A program made the translations under genes and the position numbers. The notes beneath the pieces are model-generated. The model ran no database searches, was not told the origin of the DNA, and worked only from the letters and a program-made list of their open reading frames with translations. Of a DNA stretch of 64,000 nt, positions 25,308-34,363 are shown piece after piece. Source of the stretch: JABSQH01 sp965230015 (GTDB taxonomy: Bacteria; Actinomycetota; Acidimicrobiia; Acidimicrobiales; Ilumatobacteraceae); contig CBDDKF010000011.1 in assembly GCA_965230015.1 (NCBI GenBank), positions 228,047-292,046 of the forward strand, in the 5' to 3' direction. Within the stretch, counting starts at the first letter, position 1, and every line of letters starts with the position of its first letter.

Positions 25308-26452
25308 CGCCGATCGAACCACCCGCGACCATCGGCATGCTCGGCGGCGGCCAGCTGGGCAAGTTCGCGCTCATCGCCGCCATCCAGATGGGGTACCGCA
25401 CGGTGGTGCTCGACCCCGACCCGGCGGCGCCCGCAGGAGTGGTGGCCAACGAGCACCTCGTCGCCCCGTACGACGACCACGACGCGTTGGGCCGGATGGC
25501 GCGCACCTGCGCTGTGGTGACGACCGAATTCGAGAACCCACCCGCCGATGCGCTGTCGTGGCTCGCCGAGCGAACCCGGGTGGCGCCATCACCCGCCGCG
25601 GTGTCGATCGCCCAGGACCGGATCGCCGAGAAAGGGTTCCTGGTCGACAACGGGTTCCCTGTCGGCGCGCACCAGGTCATCACCGACGACGCGAACACGA
25701 TGCACATCGACCGACCGTCGATCATCAAGACCGCGCGACTCGGCTACGACGGCAAGGGTCAACGAACCGTGCACGACGATGCCGAGCTGCTGGCGGCGTG
25801 GGCCGAGCTGGGCGGGGTGCCATGCGTTGTCGAGGAACGACTGCCGCTCGACACCGAGGTGAGCGTGGTCGTCGGTCGACGCGCCGACGGTGACGTCGAG
25901 ACGTATGCGGTCGCCGAGAACACCCATGTCGATGGCATCCTCGACGTGAGCGTCGTGCCGGCGAACGTTCCGGCGGCGCTGGCCGATCGGGCGACCGGTC
26001 TCGCCATGGCCATCGCCGACGCACTCGACTACTGCGGGGTACTCGCCGTGGAGATGTTCGTGGTCGACGGTGAGTTGTTGGTCAACGAACTTGCGCCGCG
26101 GCCCCACAACAGCGGCCACTGGACGCTCGATGCCAGCGTGACGTCACAGTTCGAGCAGCAGATTCGTGCCGTGTGCGGCCAGGCACTCGGGTCGACCGAG
26201 ATGACCTGTACGGGCGTGGCGATGGTCAACCTGCTCGGCGACGTGTGGGGAGTCGGCGAGGCTCTGCGGTCCGTCGACGGAGAACCCGACTGGTCGGCCG
26301 CGCTTGCCGATCCGACGGCCAAGTTGCACCTCTATGGGAAGGCCGAGCCTCGCGTCGGACGCAAGATGGGTCATCTCACCGTGCGCTCGACCGTGTCGAG
26401 CGAAGCGGCTGCCCGGGCGGTGGCGCTACGCACCGCGCTCGAGGTGAGTTAG
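25304..26452 (+). CDS. purK: N5-carboxyaminoimidazole ribonucleotide synthase
   Basis: A 382-residue ATP-grasp enzyme making N5-CAIR from AIR, bicarbonate and ATP. It shows IGMLGGGQLGKF at the N-terminus, TTEFENPP, KTARLGYDGKGQ for ATP binding, VEMFVVDGELLVNELAPRPHNSGHWT as the metal/ATP site and KLHLYGKAEPRVGRKMGH near the end. Its TAG stop interlocks with the TAA stop of the convergent pirin gene (TTAG). Confidence 0.96.
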   Translation: MTPIEPPATIGMLGGGQLGKFALIAAIQMGYRTVVLDPDPAAPAGVVANEHLVAPYDDHDALGRMARTCAVVTTEFENPPADALSWLAERTRVAPSPAAVSIAQDRIAEKGFLVDNGFPVGAHQVITDDANTMHIDRPSIIKTARLGYDGKGQRTVHDDAELLAAWAELGGVPCVVEERLPLDTEVSVVVGRRADGDVETYAVAENTHVDGILDVSVVPANVPAALADRATGLAMAIADALDYCGVLAVEMFVVDGELLVNELAPRPHNSGHWTLDASVTSQFEQQIRAVCGQALGSTEMTCTGVAMVNLLGDVWGVGEALRSVDGEPDWSAALADPTAKLHLYGKAEPRVGRKMGHLTVRSTVSSEAAARAVALRTALEVS

Positions 26453-27504
26453 CCGCTCGTTTCGAGCACGCCTTCGTCGTCGAACTGCTCCACCCGCCCG
26501 TTGGCGTGACGGGCGAAGCGACGCGGCTCTGGGCCGTGGTGCGGGTCGTCGGCCGGCCACGGCCAGCCACCGAAGCCGGTGGCTTGATAGTCGGCGAAGG
26601 CCTGCTGGATCTCCTCGCGGGTGTTCATCACGAACGGTCCGTACTGGGCGACCGGCTCACCGATCGGGCGTCCTTGGAGAACCATGCACTCCACGCCGTC
26701 GGGCCCAGCGACCAGTTCGAGCGGACGCCCCGGGTCGACCGCTGCGCCGGTGCCGGCGTCGATCTCCTCACCCGCGATCGACAGGCTCGAACCGGCGAAC
26801 GCGTAGATCACTCGGTGGGCGTCGGCCGCAACCGTCGGCGGCATCGTCCAGCGCGCTCCCGGATCGAAGCGCAGGTGCCAGATGCCCACATCGGCCTCGG
26901 CGCGCGCCGCCCACGAGTTCGGAGGTGGTGCCTGGCCGTGCGCACCGTCGAGCGAGCCGGCGATGACCGTGATGTCGACCAGTCCGCTCGGTGCGTCCCG
27001 GTCGCTCTCGGCGACCAGCGTCGGTGTGTCGTGGCTCCACAACATGGTGAAGTACGGGTCGACCATCTTGTCGCTGGCGGGCAGGTTGAGCCAGATCTGG
27101 AACAGCTCGAGCGGGTTGGGATCGGACGCCGACAGCAAGGGAAACATCTCGGCATGGACGATGCCCCGACCGGCGGTCATCCACTGGGCGTCGCCCCTCC
27201 CGAACCGAGCCGTCGCGCCGAGCGAGTCGCTGTGATCGCAGTACCCGCTGCGCAGGTAGGTGATGGTCTCGAATCCGCGATGCGGGTGTTGCGGGAATCC
27301 CGGCACGGTCGACCCGTGGTACATGTTCCAGCCGTCGACGCCCGCGAAGTCCTGGCCCATGTCGCGGCCGGTCAGCGGTGCGTCGGGGCCGAGCTGAGCG
27401 TTCCCGCTGGGGTAGTCGTCGAGGTGGTGGGCGACGAACAGGAACGGGTCGATCGTGGGCCACTGCGGGCCGAGCGGGAAGGTCTGCAGCACTGCGCCGG
27501 ACAT
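26449..27504 (-). CDS. Pirin family protein
   Basis: A 351-residue bicupin. The N-terminal cupin has HPHRGFETITYL and MTAGRGIVHAEM, which supply the His/Glu metal ligands. The C-terminal domain ends with the family segment GEPVAQYGPFVMNTREEIQQA. Pirins bind Fe; some are quercetinases, others act with transcription factors, and the role here is unknown. ATG 27504 is the start: a promoter-like -10 lies seven bases upstream and homology begins here. A much longer open frame upstream on this strand is an antisense shadow. Confidence 0.9.
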   Translation of the reverse strand: MSGAVLQTFPLGPQWPTIDPFLFVAHHLDDYPSGNAQLGPDAPLTGRDMGQDFAGVDGWNMYHGSTVPGFPQHPHRGFETITYLRSGYCDHSDSLGATARFGRGDAQWMTAGRGIVHAEMFPLLSASDPNPLELFQIWLNLPASDKMVDPYFTMLWSHDTPTLVAESDRDAPSGLVDITVIAGSLDGAHGQAPPPNSWAARAEADVGIWHLRFDPGARWTMPPTVAADAHRVIYAFAGSSLSIAGEEIDAGTGAAVDPGRPLELVAGPDGVECMVLQGRPIGEPVAQYGPFVMNTREEIQQAFADYQATGFGGWPWPADDPHHGPEPRRFARHANGRVEQFDDEGVLETSG

Positions 27505-27511
27505 GTGGCGC

Positions 27512-27539
27512 AGTCTAGCGGAAATAGTTGAGAGCGCAA
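27512..27539 (-). promoter_or_regulatory. Predicted promoter of pirin gene, leaderless
   Basis: Read on the minus strand, TTGCGC (27539-27534) is followed 16 bases later by TAGACT (27517-27512). The ATG begins eight bases after the -10, so transcription would start at or next to the first codon and no Shine-Dalgarno sequence is seen. Confidence 0.5.
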
Positions 27540-27569
27540 CAAAATGCAGCTGTGGTGGGGTTGGTGGGA

Positions 27570-28259
27570 TCAGTGCCGCGTGTAGCGCAGATCGGTCGCC
27601 GTCCGTCCCTCGTCGATGCCCCGCTGCTCGAACCGGGTCATCGGTCGATCGGCAGTGGCGCGATCGATCGGTCCGCCGGTCAGGCGCGGTTCGCCTTCGG
27701 CGGCCTCGCGCATCGCCGCGGCGTAGTCGGCAATGTCGGTGGCGAGGTGCACCGTGCCGCCGACCCGCAACCGGTCGGTGAACGCGGCGATGGTGTCGGC
27801 GGCCACCATCCGCCGGTGATGCTGGCGCGGTTTGGGCCACGGATCGGGGAAGAACACGCGCACCGCCGCGAGCGACGCCGCAGGCACTCGATCGAGGAAC
27901 CGCAAGCCGTCGCCGAACACGACCCGCACGTTCGTCAGCTCTTCCTGCTCGACCGCGTCGAGCACGGTGGCAACGCCGGGTGTGTGCACCTCGATGCCGA
28001 CGACGCCGACCGATGGCGACCGTCGGGCGAGGTCGAGCACGCTCTCGCCGTGCCCGAAGCCGACGTCGAGCACCACGTCGATCTGGTGCGTGTCGGCGCG
28101 TTGCCCGAACACGTTCGCCCAATCGATCGGCGGGCCCGATTCGTCGAGACCCCAGCGGTCGAGCCACGTCAGGAATCGCTGCTCCCTGCTCGGCGCCATC
28201 GATCGGCGACGCAGTTTGTACGTCGACGAGGTGCGAGCGACCGACCGCGCAGCGGACAT
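27570..28259 (-). CDS. trmB: tRNA (guanine-N7-)-methyltransferase
   Basis: A 229-residue protein with TrmB hallmarks. DVGFGHGESVLDLA is the SAM motif I, VGIEVHTPGV the acidic loop, FFPDPWPKPRQHHRR the family signature and TDIADYAAAM a later element. It forms m7G46 in tRNA. The first 25 residues are Arg/Ser-rich, common for the family. It diverges from the AceE-like gene. Confidence 0.94.
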   Translation of the reverse strand: MSAARSVARTSSTYKLRRRSMAPSREQRFLTWLDRWGLDESGPPIDWANVFGQRADTHQIDVVLDVGFGHGESVLDLARRSPSVGVVGIEVHTPGVATVLDAVEQEELTNVRVVFGDGLRFLDRVPAASLAAVRVFFPDPWPKPRQHHRRMVAADTIAAFTDRLRVGGTVHLATDIADYAAAMREAAEGEPRLTGGPIDRATADRPMTRFEQRGIDEGRTATDLRYTRH

Positions 28260-28299
28260 CGATCCGTTCTAGCGCAGCTGAGCGACCCACAATGGGTCG

Positions 28300-30651
28300 G
28301 TGCAGCACGACGAACGAGTTGACCTCGATCAGGTGTCGATCGACGCGCTCCGCGGCGTCGAGCAACGGGTGCTGTGGCTGGCGACGCGCATCGTCGATCA
28401 CGCCAACCGCGAGCGGCCTGCACCAATTCGTCCCGATCTGGCGATCAAGGTCGGCGGCCACCAAGCGTCGTCGGCGTCGATGGTGTCGATCATGACGTCG
28501 CTGTGGTTCGGTCACCTCACCGGGAACGACAAGGTGGCGGTGAAACCGCATGCCAGCCCGGTGTACCACGCCATCAAGTACCTCACCGGCGAGCTCGATC
28601 GGCGATATCTCACCGAGTTGCGCTCGTTCGGTGGACTGCAGGCGTATCCGAGCCGGACGAAGGATCCCGACGTGGCCGACTTCTCCACCGGGTCGGTCGG
28701 GCTCGGTGCGGTGGCGCCACTGTTCGCAGGGATGGTGCGGCGGTACGTCGAGCGTCGGGCCGGTGCGACGGACCCGGCGCGGTTCATCGCATTGGTCGGC
28801 GATGCCGAGCTCGACGAGGGCAACGTGTGGGAGGCGATCGCCGAACCCGCGCTGCATGGCCTGGGCAACGTGATGCTCGTGGTCGACGCCAACCGGCAGA
28901 GCCTCGACCGGGTGATCCCCGACCAGAAGATCAAGAAGTTGATGGAGTTCTTCGACGGCGCCGGATGGCACGTCGTCGAAGCGAAGTACGGACGACGCCT
29001 GACCGACGCCTTCGACCGTCCTGGTGGCAGTGCGCTGCGTCACCACATCGACGCGATGGAGAACGAGCGCTACCAGTCGTTGTTCGGGTTGCGCGGGTCG
29101 GCGCTGCGTGAACGGTTCGTCGACGGTGGGAGCCCGGAGTTGCGCTCCGTCGTCGACGACATCTCCGACGACGAGCTGGGACCACTGGTGACCAACCTCG
29201 GTGGCCACGATCTCGACCTGCTGCTCGACTGTTACCGCCAATGCGATGCGGTCGACGATCGCCCGAGCGTGGTGTTCGCCTACACGATCAAAGGCTGGGG
29301 TCTGCCGATCGCCGGCGATCCGCTCAACCACGCTGCGCTCCTCACAGGCGCACAGATCGACGAACTGCGCGCCGAACTCGGACTCGACCCGGCGAACGAG
29401 TGGGATCGGTTCGACCCGGAGTCGCCCGAGGGCCAACTGTGCGCTGGCACCGGTGGGGAGCTCAACAACCAACCGGTTCGACCTCGCCCGATCGTGCCGA
29501 TCCCGGACGCCGCCGGTGTGGTTGCCGCCGGCACGGTGAGCACGCAGGAGACGTTCGGGCGCGTGCTCACCTCGCTGGCCGGGATCGATGCGGTGGCCGA
29601 GCGGATGGTCACCCTGTCGCCCGACGTGAGCGTGTCGACCAATCTCGGTGGGTGGATCAACAAGATGGGTGTGTTCGCGCCGACCGAGCGTCCCGACGAG
29701 CTCGGCGAGGACCGCCTGCTGCGTTGGCAGCAGACGCCCGACGGGCACCACGTGGAGCTGGGCATCAGCGAGATGAACCTCTTCCTCGCGCTGCACGCCT
29801 TCGGCTTGGGACACGAACTGCACGACCATCACCTGCTGCCGATCGGCACCGTGTACGACCCGTTCGTCTGTCGCGGGCTCGACGCATTGATCTACGCGCT
29901 GTACAACGGCGCCCGGTTCGTCGTGGTCGGCACACCGGCCGGTGTCACGTTGGCCCCTGAAGGCGGCGCCCACCAGTCGTCGATCACGCCGTCGATCGGG
30001 CTCGAGCTGCCCGGGATCACCACGGTGGAACCGGCCTACGCCCGCGCCCTCGACTGGTTGTTGTGCGACGGGCTGCAGCGGCTCGGTTTCCCCGACGGCG
30101 ACTCGCTGTATGCCCGGCTGTCGACCCGTCCGCTCGATCAGTCACCGTTCGCCGCGGCCGACGCGCGACTCGGTACTGAACGCTTGCGTGACGATGTGCT
30201 GGCCGGCGGCTACCGGCTCGTCGAGCCGTCGTCGGCGGCCCTGGCGGTCATCGCCGCGTCGGGCCCCGTGGTGGCTGAAGCGGTTGCCGCAGCGCAGCTG
30301 TTGGCCGACGAAGAGGTGCCGGTGGTGGTGCTCGATGTGACCAGCTCGGACCGGCTGTATCGGGGTTGGCGGGACGACCTGCGCCGTGCGGGGCGCGAGG
30401 CACGTTCACGACGTTCGGCGCATCACCTCGCCAACCTGCTGCACCCGGCCGAGCGGCGCCTGCCGATCGTCACCGTGCACGACGCGGCATCTCACCATCT
30501 GGCGTGGCTCGGGTCGGTGTTCGGTGCGCCCACGGTGCCGGTCGGTGTCGACGAATTCGGTCAGTCGGGCACCATCGCCGAGTTGTATGCCCACTTCGAT
30601 CTGCTTCCCGAGCAGATTGCCAACGCCATCTTGGTGGCGCTGGCCGCGTAA
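28300..30651 (+). CDS. AceE-like homodimeric 2-oxoacid dehydrogenase E1 / transketolase family enzyme
   Basis: A 783-residue thiamine-diphosphate enzyme. The TPP motif is a variant (GDAELDEGN from about residue 167, with the closing VDANRQSL about 28 residues later). An N-terminal GGHQASSASMVSIMTSLWF and a central domain with VELGISEMNLF and GTPAGVTLAPEGGAHQS, as in AceE, complete it. Known relatives decarboxylate pyruvate or similar 2-oxoacids. It is shorter than AceE (about 890) and has no E2 or E3 gene beside it, so its acceptor and substrate are uncertain. It starts at GTG 28300. Confidence 0.82.
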   Translation: MQHDERVDLDQVSIDALRGVEQRVLWLATRIVDHANRERPAPIRPDLAIKVGGHQASSASMVSIMTSLWFGHLTGNDKVAVKPHASPVYHAIKYLTGELDRRYLTELRSFGGLQAYPSRTKDPDVADFSTGSVGLGAVAPLFAGMVRRYVERRAGATDPARFIALVGDAELDEGNVWEAIAEPALHGLGNVMLVVDANRQSLDRVIPDQKIKKLMEFFDGAGWHVVEAKYGRRLTDAFDRPGGSALRHHIDAMENERYQSLFGLRGSALRERFVDGGSPELRSVVDDISDDELGPLVTNLGGHDLDLLLDCYRQCDAVDDRPSVVFAYTIKGWGLPIAGDPLNHAALLTGAQIDELRAELGLDPANEWDRFDPESPEGQLCAGTGGELNNQPVRPRPIVPIPDAAGVVAAGTVSTQETFGRVLTSLAGIDAVAERMVTLSPDVSVSTNLGGWINKMGVFAPTERPDELGEDRLLRWQQTPDGHHVELGISEMNLFLALHAFGLGHELHDHHLLPIGTVYDPFVCRGLDALIYALYNGARFVVVGTPAGVTLAPEGGAHQSSITPSIGLELPGITTVEPAYARALDWLLCDGLQRLGFPDGDSLYARLSTRPLDQSPFAAADARLGTERLRDDVLAGGYRLVEPSSAALAVIAASGPVVAEAVAAAQLLADEEVPVVVLDVTSSDRLYRGWRDDLRRAGREARSRRSAHHLANLLHPAERRLPIVTVHDAASHHLAWLGSVFGAPTVPVGVDEFGQSGTIAELYAHFDLLPEQIANAILVALAA

Positions 30652-30661
30652 CCGTTGACTG

Positions 30662-31216
30662 CTAGGCCGGCACCGTCGGCTGGTGGATGGTGGCGGTGGC
30701 GTCCTGTTCCATCGGCGGTGCCGGATCGGTCAACAGGTCGGCGGCGCGGGAGCGCTCGTCGGCCGTGAACGGGCGCACCGTGTGGCAGAACTCGACCATG
30801 TTGTTCATCGGGTCGCGGATGTAGATGCTGACGCAGAACTCATGGTCGACCTCGAGCACGGTGTAGCCGTGGTCTTGCCAGCGGCGACGGTGCTCGTCGA
30901 GGGCCTCGCGCGTCGGGGCGTCGAAGGCGAGGTGGTTGACCCACCACGGAAGGCCGGCGGACGCGTTGAGGTCGACGCCGAAGTCCGTCCCGATCTCGTC
31001 GTCGTGAATCTCCCAGAACGCAATCATCCCCGGATCGCCCGATGCCGAGTTCTCTGGGGCGCCGGTGGAATAGAAGAAGTGCTTGCTGAAGCCGTCGCCT
31101 TCGTTCGGCGTCGGTGCGGCGACGACCTTGACGAGTTCGAAGCCCATCACCTCGGTGTAGAAGCGGTGCGTCGCCTCGGTGTCGTTGGTGGCCAGTGCGA
31201 CATGGTGGAAGCCCAT
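30662..31216 (-). CDS. VOC (glyoxalase/dioxygenase) family protein
   Basis: A 184-residue protein with paired beta-alpha-beta-beta-beta modules: FHHVALATNDTEATHRFYTEVMGFELV and, later, VNHLAFDAPTREALDEHRRRW, YIRDPMNNMVEFCH. Metal ligands His (HHV), His (NHL) and Glu (VEF) are present, so it is probably an active metal enzyme such as a lyase or ring-cleavage dioxygenase; substrate unknown. ATG 31216 starts the domain directly. Confidence 0.85.
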   Translation of the reverse strand: MGFHHVALATNDTEATHRFYTEVMGFELVKVVAAPTPNEGDGFSKHFFYSTGAPENSASGDPGMIAFWEIHDDEIGTDFGVDLNASAGLPWWVNHLAFDAPTREALDEHRRRWQDHGYTVLEVDHEFCVSIYIRDPMNNMVEFCHTVRPFTADERSRAADLLTDPAPPMEQDATATIHQPTVPA

Positions 31217-31277
31217 TCCTCCATGATCGCGCCCACCGCATGTGGCCGACGGGTCAGGCGCCCGGCATGCTGTGGGC

Positions 31278-31487
31278 ATGTTCCTCGGTGAGGACCTCTT
31301 GGCCTATCTCGTGCTCGCCTTCGGCGGAGCCCTGTTCGTCGGAAACCTGTTCGCCGTCGTTCGCCCACCCGAGCGTCAGCTCGACGACGAGAACCTCGAG
31401 CGGGCGCCCGTGGCGCGCAGCCTCACGTTTAGCGCGCTCGGGTTGGTCGCCGCGATCTGGGCGCTGGCGTCGCTGATCTCCGGCTGA
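31278..31487 (+). CDS. Small two-helix membrane protein, unknown function
   Basis: A 69-residue protein. One helix is near residues 6-24 (LLAYLVLAFGGALFVGNLF), a hydrophilic loop follows (RPPERQLDDENLERAPVARS), and a second helix (FSALGLVAAIWALASLI) ends it. I do not recognise the family. ATG 31278 begins the first helix. Its stop abuts the stop of the convergent acidic lipoprotein with no gap. Confidence 0.7.
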   Translation: MFLGEDLLAYLVLAFGGALFVGNLFAVVRPPERQLDDENLERAPVARSLTFSALGLVAAIWALASLISG

Positions 31488-32192
31488 TCAGCCGTTGCTG
31501 AACACGCTGATGGTGACGATCTGATCGCCGGTGCTGCCCAGCCCGTTGACCGCCACGGTGTACGCCGCGCTTTCGTAGGTGGCGGTGATGTCGTCGCCGG
31601 ACGTGAACACCCCGGTCTCCTCGAACCCGGCGCCTTGGAGGATCGCGCCGTAGGCTTCGACGTAATCGACCGGTGAGCCGTCGACGTCGCCGGTGATCGA
31701 ACTCTGGCCGGTTGTGCCGTCGCCGATGAACGACGACGCGGTCACGGACAGCCCGTCGGGGATCGGCACCTCCGACGGCCACTCGTCGGGAATGTCGCCG
31801 CCTTCGCTGAACTCGAACGAGCCGTCGTCGCTCTCGAACACGACATCGCCGTCGTCACCATCGATGGTGAAGTCGGCGTCGCCGTCCTCGCCTTCCACGG
31901 TGAACCCGTCGTCGCTGGCCTGACCGGTGATGACCTCACCGTCTTGGCCTTCGATCACGAAGTTGCCGTCCTCGTCGACCGACATGCTGCCGTCGTCGGA
32001 CTCGATCGAGAAGCCGCCATCGTCGAGGTCGATCTCGACGTCGCCGCCGCCTTGCGACTCGATCAGTTGCTCGATCCCCTCCTCGGTCGCCGAGCTGCAT
32101 GCCGCCGACAGCACGGCCAGTGTGGCGCCGAGCGCCGCAGTGCGGACGATGGTGGAGCGGGAGATGTTGGAGATGGAGCGAGCTGTGGTCAT
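31488..32192 (-). CDS. Lipoprotein with acidic beta-type repeats, unknown function
   Basis: A 234-residue predicted lipoprotein. After a signal with lipobox LSAAC, residues about 40-130 consist of short repeats of alternating hydrophobic residues ending in Asp-Asp-Gly or Glu-Asp-Gly (for example FSIESDDG, FVIEGQDG, FTVEGEDG, FTIDGDDG), extremely acidic. A C-terminal globular part (about 140-234) includes PSEVPIPDGLSV and VDYVEAYGAILQGAGFEE. The repeats may form a calcium-stabilised beta array (inference). ATG 32192 has a perfect AGGAGG ribosome binding site. Confidence 0.8.
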   Translation of the reverse strand: MTTARSISNISRSTIVRTAALGATLAVLSAACSSATEEGIEQLIESQGGGDVEIDLDDGGFSIESDDGSMSVDEDGNFVIEGQDGEVITGQASDDGFTVEGEDGDADFTIDGDDGDVVFESDDGSFEFSEGGDIPDEWPSEVPIPDGLSVTASSFIGDGTTGQSSITGDVDGSPVDYVEAYGAILQGAGFEETGVFTSGDDITATYESAAYTVAVNGLGSTGDQIVTISVFSNG

Positions 32193-32220
32193 GAGATCCT
32201 CCTCGGCTTGACTGTAGATC

Positions 32221-32808
32221 GTGTCGACACGGCTGGAACTTGAGTTCGTCAGTTCGGCGAGTTCCGTCGACCAGCTTGCCCCATCTCCGGTGGAGATCGC
32301 AGTCGTGGGACGGTCAAACGTCGGTAAATCGTCGTTGATCAACGCGCTGGCCAATCGCAAACAGCTGGCGCGGGTGTCGAACACACCAGGGCGGACGCAG
32401 CTGATTAACGTGTTCACCACGCGCCGCGGGGCGACGCTCGTCGACCTGCCCGGCTACGGCTACGCCAAGGCCTCGAAGGCCACCAGGTCGACGTGGCCGA
32501 GGATGATCGAGGGTTACCTGCTCGGACGCGAGGAGCTGGCGCGGGTGGTGGTGCTGGTCGACGGGGCCATCGGGCCGACGCCGCTCGATCAGCAGATGCT
32601 CGACTGGCTGCGGTACAACGATCTGCCGCACAGCGTGATCGCCACCAAGGCCGACAAGGTCAAGTCGTCGAAACGGGCGCGACGCCGACGTGAGCTGGCA
32701 GAGGGATGTGACCTCGACCCGGGCGACGTCCTGTGGGTCAGCTCGTCAACGGGCGCCGGCATCGATCAGCTGCGATCCTTGGTCGACATGTGGTTGCGCG
32801 ATGACTGA
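32221..32808 (+). CDS. engB: Ribosome-biogenesis GTPase EngB/YsxC
   Basis: A 195-residue GTPase. G1 is GRSNVGKSS near residue 30, the G2 Thr is in NTPGRTQ, G3 is DLPGYG, G4 is TKADK and G5 is SSSTGAG. It assists assembly of the 50S subunit. It starts at GTG 32221, diverging from the acidic lipoprotein across 28 bases, and its 3' end overlaps the next gene by eight bases. Confidence 0.95.
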   Translation: MSTRLELEFVSSASSVDQLAPSPVEIAVVGRSNVGKSSLINALANRKQLARVSNTPGRTQLINVFTTRRGATLVDLPGYGYAKASKATRSTWPRMIEGYLLGREELARVVVLVDGAIGPTPLDQQMLDWLRYNDLPHSVIATKADKVKSSKRARRRRELAEGCDLDPGDVLWVSSSTGAGIDQLRSLVDMWLRDD

Positions 32809-34321
32809 GCAGCAGACCGGCGAGATGTCGGACGAGGCCGGATCGATTCGGCTCGATTCGAGCCTTGGCCGGTCGATCCTGGCTATGGCCATCCTCGGCT
32901 CGGCCGTGGCGATGCTCACCAGCACCGTCGTCGGTGTCGCCCTACCGACAATTGCGGTCGAGTTCGACGCCACGTCGGCGCAACAGACGTGGGTGATCAA
33001 TGCGTATGCGCTGCCGCTGGCGGCGCTGATCCTCATCGGTGGGTCGCTCGGCGATCGCAGCGGCCGGCTCCGCGTGTACCGCATCGGCATCGTGTGGTTT
33101 GCGCTGGCGTCGTTGTTGTGTGCCGTGGCGTGGAACGTCGAGTCGTTGATCGCCTTCCGCGTGCTGCAGGGAATCGGCGGGGCACTGCTCACGCCGGGCA
33201 GTTTGGCGATCATTCAGGCGACCCTGCGTGCCGAGGACCGTGGGCGTGGCGTCGGCGCGTGGTCGGGGCTCGGCGGTATCGCCAGCGCTATCGGCCCGCT
33301 GGTCGGTGGGCTCCTGGTCGACGCCTCGTGGCGATGGGCATTCCTCATCAATGTGCCGGTGGCGATCGCGGCGTTGGCGTTGTCGGCACGTGTCCCTGAG
33401 ACCCGCGACGACACTGCGCAGGACACTCAGCTCGACGTTGGGGGCGCCGCGCTCACCGTGCTGATGCTCGGTGGCCTGTCGTACGCGCTGATCGAGGGTC
33501 CCAACGGGGGATGGTCGACCCTCGACGTTGCCATCGGCGTAATCGGCGTGGTGGCGATCCCGTTGTTGTTGCGGATCGAACGCGGTCGTGATCATGCGAT
33601 GTTGCCCGTGGATCTGTTCGCCGATCGCACGTTCAGCGTCGTCAACTCGCTGACGTTCACGATCTACGGCGGGATGGGCGTGGTGTTCTTCCTGCTCCCG
33701 CTGCAGCTCCAGGTCACCGCCGGATGGTCGCCCGTCGGCGCGGGTGCCGCGCTGTTGCCGGTCACGGTGATGATGCTGCTGTTCTCTGCCCGAGCCGGAG
33801 AGTTGGCCACGCGTATCGGTCCGCGTCTGCCGCTGACGATCGGGCCGCTGATCGTCGCTGGGGGGATGTTGCTGATGTTGCGTGTGGATGCCTCGGCGTC
33901 GTACGTCGCCGACGTGCTTCCTGCGGCCTTGGTGTACGGAGCCGGCCTCGCGGTGATGGTGGCCCCGCTCACGGCAACTGCGCTCGGCGCCGCGCCCAGC
34001 GAGCGAGCCGGCGCCGCCTCGGGAGTGAACAACGCCGTGTCGCGCACTGGAGGACTGTTGTTCGTGGCCGCCGTCCCGAGCCTGGTGGGGTTGACCGGCA
34101 CGGCGCTGAGCGACCCGCTCGCGCTCGACGAGGGTTTCGGTCGGGCCGTGGCGGTGTCGGTGGTGGTCGTGGCGGCGTCGGCGCTGACCGCCTTCGTCTT
34201 GTTGCCACGTGCCGTCGGCGAACAGGTCGACGACGAGCTCGACGACCGTACCGTCGTGTGCAGTCGCTGTCCGGTCGACGGCAACGTGACCACGGTGGTC
34301 GGCGCAGCTGCCGAGTCGTAG
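32801..34321 (+). CDS. DHA2-type MFS efflux transporter
   Basis: A 506-residue, about 14-helix protein with DHA2 hallmarks: VGVALPTIAVEF in helix 1, GSLGDRSGRLRVYRIGI in loop 2-3, FRVLQGIGGALLTPGSLAII as motif C and a central segment absent from 12-helix pumps. Likely a proton-driven drug or lipid exporter. A C-terminal tail of about 30 residues has CSRCP. ATG 32801 overlaps engB by eight bases. Confidence 0.87.
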   Translation: MTEQQTGEMSDEAGSIRLDSSLGRSILAMAILGSAVAMLTSTVVGVALPTIAVEFDATSAQQTWVINAYALPLAALILIGGSLGDRSGRLRVYRIGIVWFALASLLCAVAWNVESLIAFRVLQGIGGALLTPGSLAIIQATLRAEDRGRGVGAWSGLGGIASAIGPLVGGLLVDASWRWAFLINVPVAIAALALSARVPETRDDTAQDTQLDVGGAALTVLMLGGLSYALIEGPNGGWSTLDVAIGVIGVVAIPLLLRIERGRDHAMLPVDLFADRTFSVVNSLTFTIYGGMGVVFFLLPLQLQVTAGWSPVGAGAALLPVTVMMLLFSARAGELATRIGPRLPLTIGPLIVAGGMLLMLRVDASASYVADVLPAALVYGAGLAVMVAPLTATALGAAPSERAGAASGVNNAVSRTGGLLFVAAVPSLVGLTGTALSDPLALDEGFGRAVAVSVVVVAASALTAFVLLPRAVGEQVDDELDDRTVVCSRCPVDGNVTTVVGAAAES

Positions 34322-34363
34322 TTCACCGATGCGTTGAAGGGCTGCGTCACTACAGTCGTTGCC

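Noticed and set aside
26449..29973. Very long open frame (1174 codons) on the minus strand across pirin, trmB and the AceE-like gene
   Set aside because: Only the last 351 codons match a protein family (pirin); the rest is antisense to the AceE-like gene and overlaps trmB, a common effect of high GC.
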